A stretch of DNA of 41,865 nt from an uncultured Peptostreptococcaceae bacterium (GTDB taxonomy: Bacteria > Bacillota > Clostridia > Peptostreptococcales > Anaerovoracaceae): contig CATJIF010000059.1 in the NCBI GenBank assembly GCA_949740445.1, forward strand, positions 1 to 41,865. Reading direction: 5' to 3'. Positions 40,812 to 41,865 of the stretch are shown here, in pieces (within the stretch, counting starts at the first letter, position 1; the number at the start of each line of letters is the position of its first letter). The notes below the pieces were generated by a model. That model ran no database searches and had not been told where the DNA came from. It saw only the letters and a list, made by a program, of their open reading frames with translations. The position numbers and the translations under genes were made by a program.

Positions 40812-41865
40812 CAGAGCCCCCCTTCTTTAGATTTGCGCTCTGCCAGTGCATCGGCCGTTCGTGCGTGCAATCCGCTGTCAAACCTTGCGTCGAACATGGA
40901 CAGCTGCACACCGCCGCTTTCTTCCGAAAGCCGTTTTCGAATTACCCGCGCCCGGTCGTCGGCAATGCGCACGCCTCTGGGCAGCGGCAACCCCTCTGTA
41001 ATGATCTCTTTGCGCACCCGGTCTGGCTCGGGATCTATATTCCCATAGTAGCGGCCGCAGCAGGTAATAAAGTATTTCGCTCTCTTTACGACCACGCCCA
41101 TCTTTTTTAAGTCCTCGAAGCGCACGGCAGCCATTTTCCGATGCCGTATAATCCGCATCGCCGAAACGTTGCCGATTCCGGGGATGCGCAGCAGCTCTTC
41201 CATCGAAGCGCGGTTGATTTCCATGGGAAACAGGCGGATATTCCGCAGCGCCCAGAATACCTTCGGGTCGATTTCCATGTCCAGATTTTCTGTCTGATCA
41301 TCCAAAATTTCATCGGCTTCAAAGCCGTAAAAGCGCAAAAGCCAATCCGCCTGATACAGCCGGTGCTCGCGCCTGAGCGGCGGGTTGCTCCACGTGCCAG
41401 GCAGCAGCGGGGAGTTTACCACGGGAATATATGCGCTGAAATACACGCGCTTCATAAAAAATGTCTTGTACAGGCTTTCCGATGTTTTCAGTATCTGCCG
41501 GTCCGATTCGGGCGTAGCGCCGATAATCATCTGCGTCGTCTGCCCCGCAGGTGCAAATTTTTCTTTATATCTGCCCGCTTCGCCGTACCGTGCCGCTGTT
41601 TCTCGCACAGTTTCCGGAAGCTCTGCCGCCTTGCAAAGCACTGCCGATTCGGGCAGCTTTCCCTCGGCTGCCAACTCGATATCAGACTGCGTAACGCTGC
41701 CTTCCAGTGCATTCGGCATCCCCGCCGGCCCCGATCCCCTGCCGGCAGTCCCGGGATATTCTGCAGCTTTGCTAGAATTTCCGGAGAGATGGCCTACCCC
41801 CTGCCCGCGGTAAAGCACAGTGGAATAGCGGTTGCCCCCACCCCGCAGGGTTTTTTGCTCTGCCA
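40811..41865 (-). CDS. TIGR03916-family radical-SAM DNA protein, C-terminal part
   Basis: The frame is open to the right edge, so the start and the radical-SAM Cys cluster are outside the window. The visible 350 residues include FAPAGQTTQMIIGATPESDRQ, the SAYIPV segment, PPLRREHRLYQADWLLRFYGF, and a helix-hairpin-helix region (INRASMEELLRIPGIGNVSAMRI), which suggests DNA binding. The first part near the edge is Gly/Ser-rich. It is paired with the TIGR03915-type gene by a one-base stop/start overlap. Function is unproven; the pair is annotated as putative DNA modification or repair. Confidence 0.85.
   Translation of the reverse strand, partial: AEQKTLRGGGNRYSTVLYRGQGVGHLSGNSSKAAEYPGTAGRGSGPAGMPNALEGSVTQSDIELAAEGKLPESAVLCKAAELPETVRETAARYGEAGRYKEKFAPAGQTTQMIIGATPESDRQILKTSESLYKTFFMKRVYFSAYIPVVNSPLLPGTWSNPPLRREHRLYQADWLLRFYGFEADEILDDQTENLDMEIDPKVFWALRNIRLFPMEINRASMEELLRIPGIGNVSAMRIIRHRKMAAVRFEDLKKMGVVVKRAKYFITCCGRYYGNIDPEPDRVRKEIITEGLPLPRGVRIADDRARVIRKRLSEESGGVQLSMFDARFDSGLHARTADALAERKSKEGGL

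Overview
The window (about 50% GC, Shine-Dalgarno sites on nearly every gene, several TTG/GTG starts) comes from a motile, low-oxygen-type Bacillota. FliW with CsrA, FlgM with sigma-28-like promoters, the YlqG/YlqH-type FliK/FlhB pair, an S-layer-homology (SLH) surface protein, FapA (DUF342) and a clostridial-type thiolase fit Clostridia or Negativicutes; the sequence does not decide between them. No tRNA, rRNA, CRISPR array or intact insertion sequence was seen.

Left half, 1-22 kb: a late flagellar and chemotaxis island mostly on the minus strand. Read in the direction of transcription it holds cheA-cheW-cheR-cheB (21.8 to 17.2 kb); flgM-flgN-flgK-flgL-DUF6470-fliW-csrA-pilZ (17.1 to 11.2 kb); then fliD-fliS-fliT-like-ABC ATPase-chemoreceptor (8.9 to 2.9 kb); and a separate large FtsA-like gene (2.8 to 0.3 kb). 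Between the last two operons, on the plus strand, sits a two-gene unit: a Soj-like ParA ATPase, and an unusual protein that joins a FliM-N-like motif (LSQEDIERLLQG) to a ComFB domain. This pair is the best candidate for an undescribed system: a ParA partner that could read both CheY-P or C-ring state and a cyclic dinucleotide.

Middle, 22-33 kb, plus strand: a sigma-28-like promoter interleaved with the divergent cheA promoter drives fliK-like-fhlB-pilZ. A structured-looking leader follows, then a 1642-residue secreted SLH protein. After a roughly 700-base gap with terminators and a probable nuclease relic comes fapA-cheX-like-cheY. Three likely cyclic-dinucleotide readers (two PilZ, one ComFB) lie among motility and surface genes, suggesting a motile/sessile switch layered over sigma-28/FlgM and FliW/CsrA control.

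Right, 33-41.9 kb: ordinary housekeeping genes in small units: GtrA membrane protein, acetyl-CoA acetyltransferase, isochorismatase-family hydrolase, SurE, a LysE exporter divergent from a MocR regulator, a SIR2 deacylase, and the putative DNA-repair pair TIGR03915/TIGR03916, whose radical-SAM member is cut by the right edge.

All family calls come from reading motifs by eye; no database search was run.
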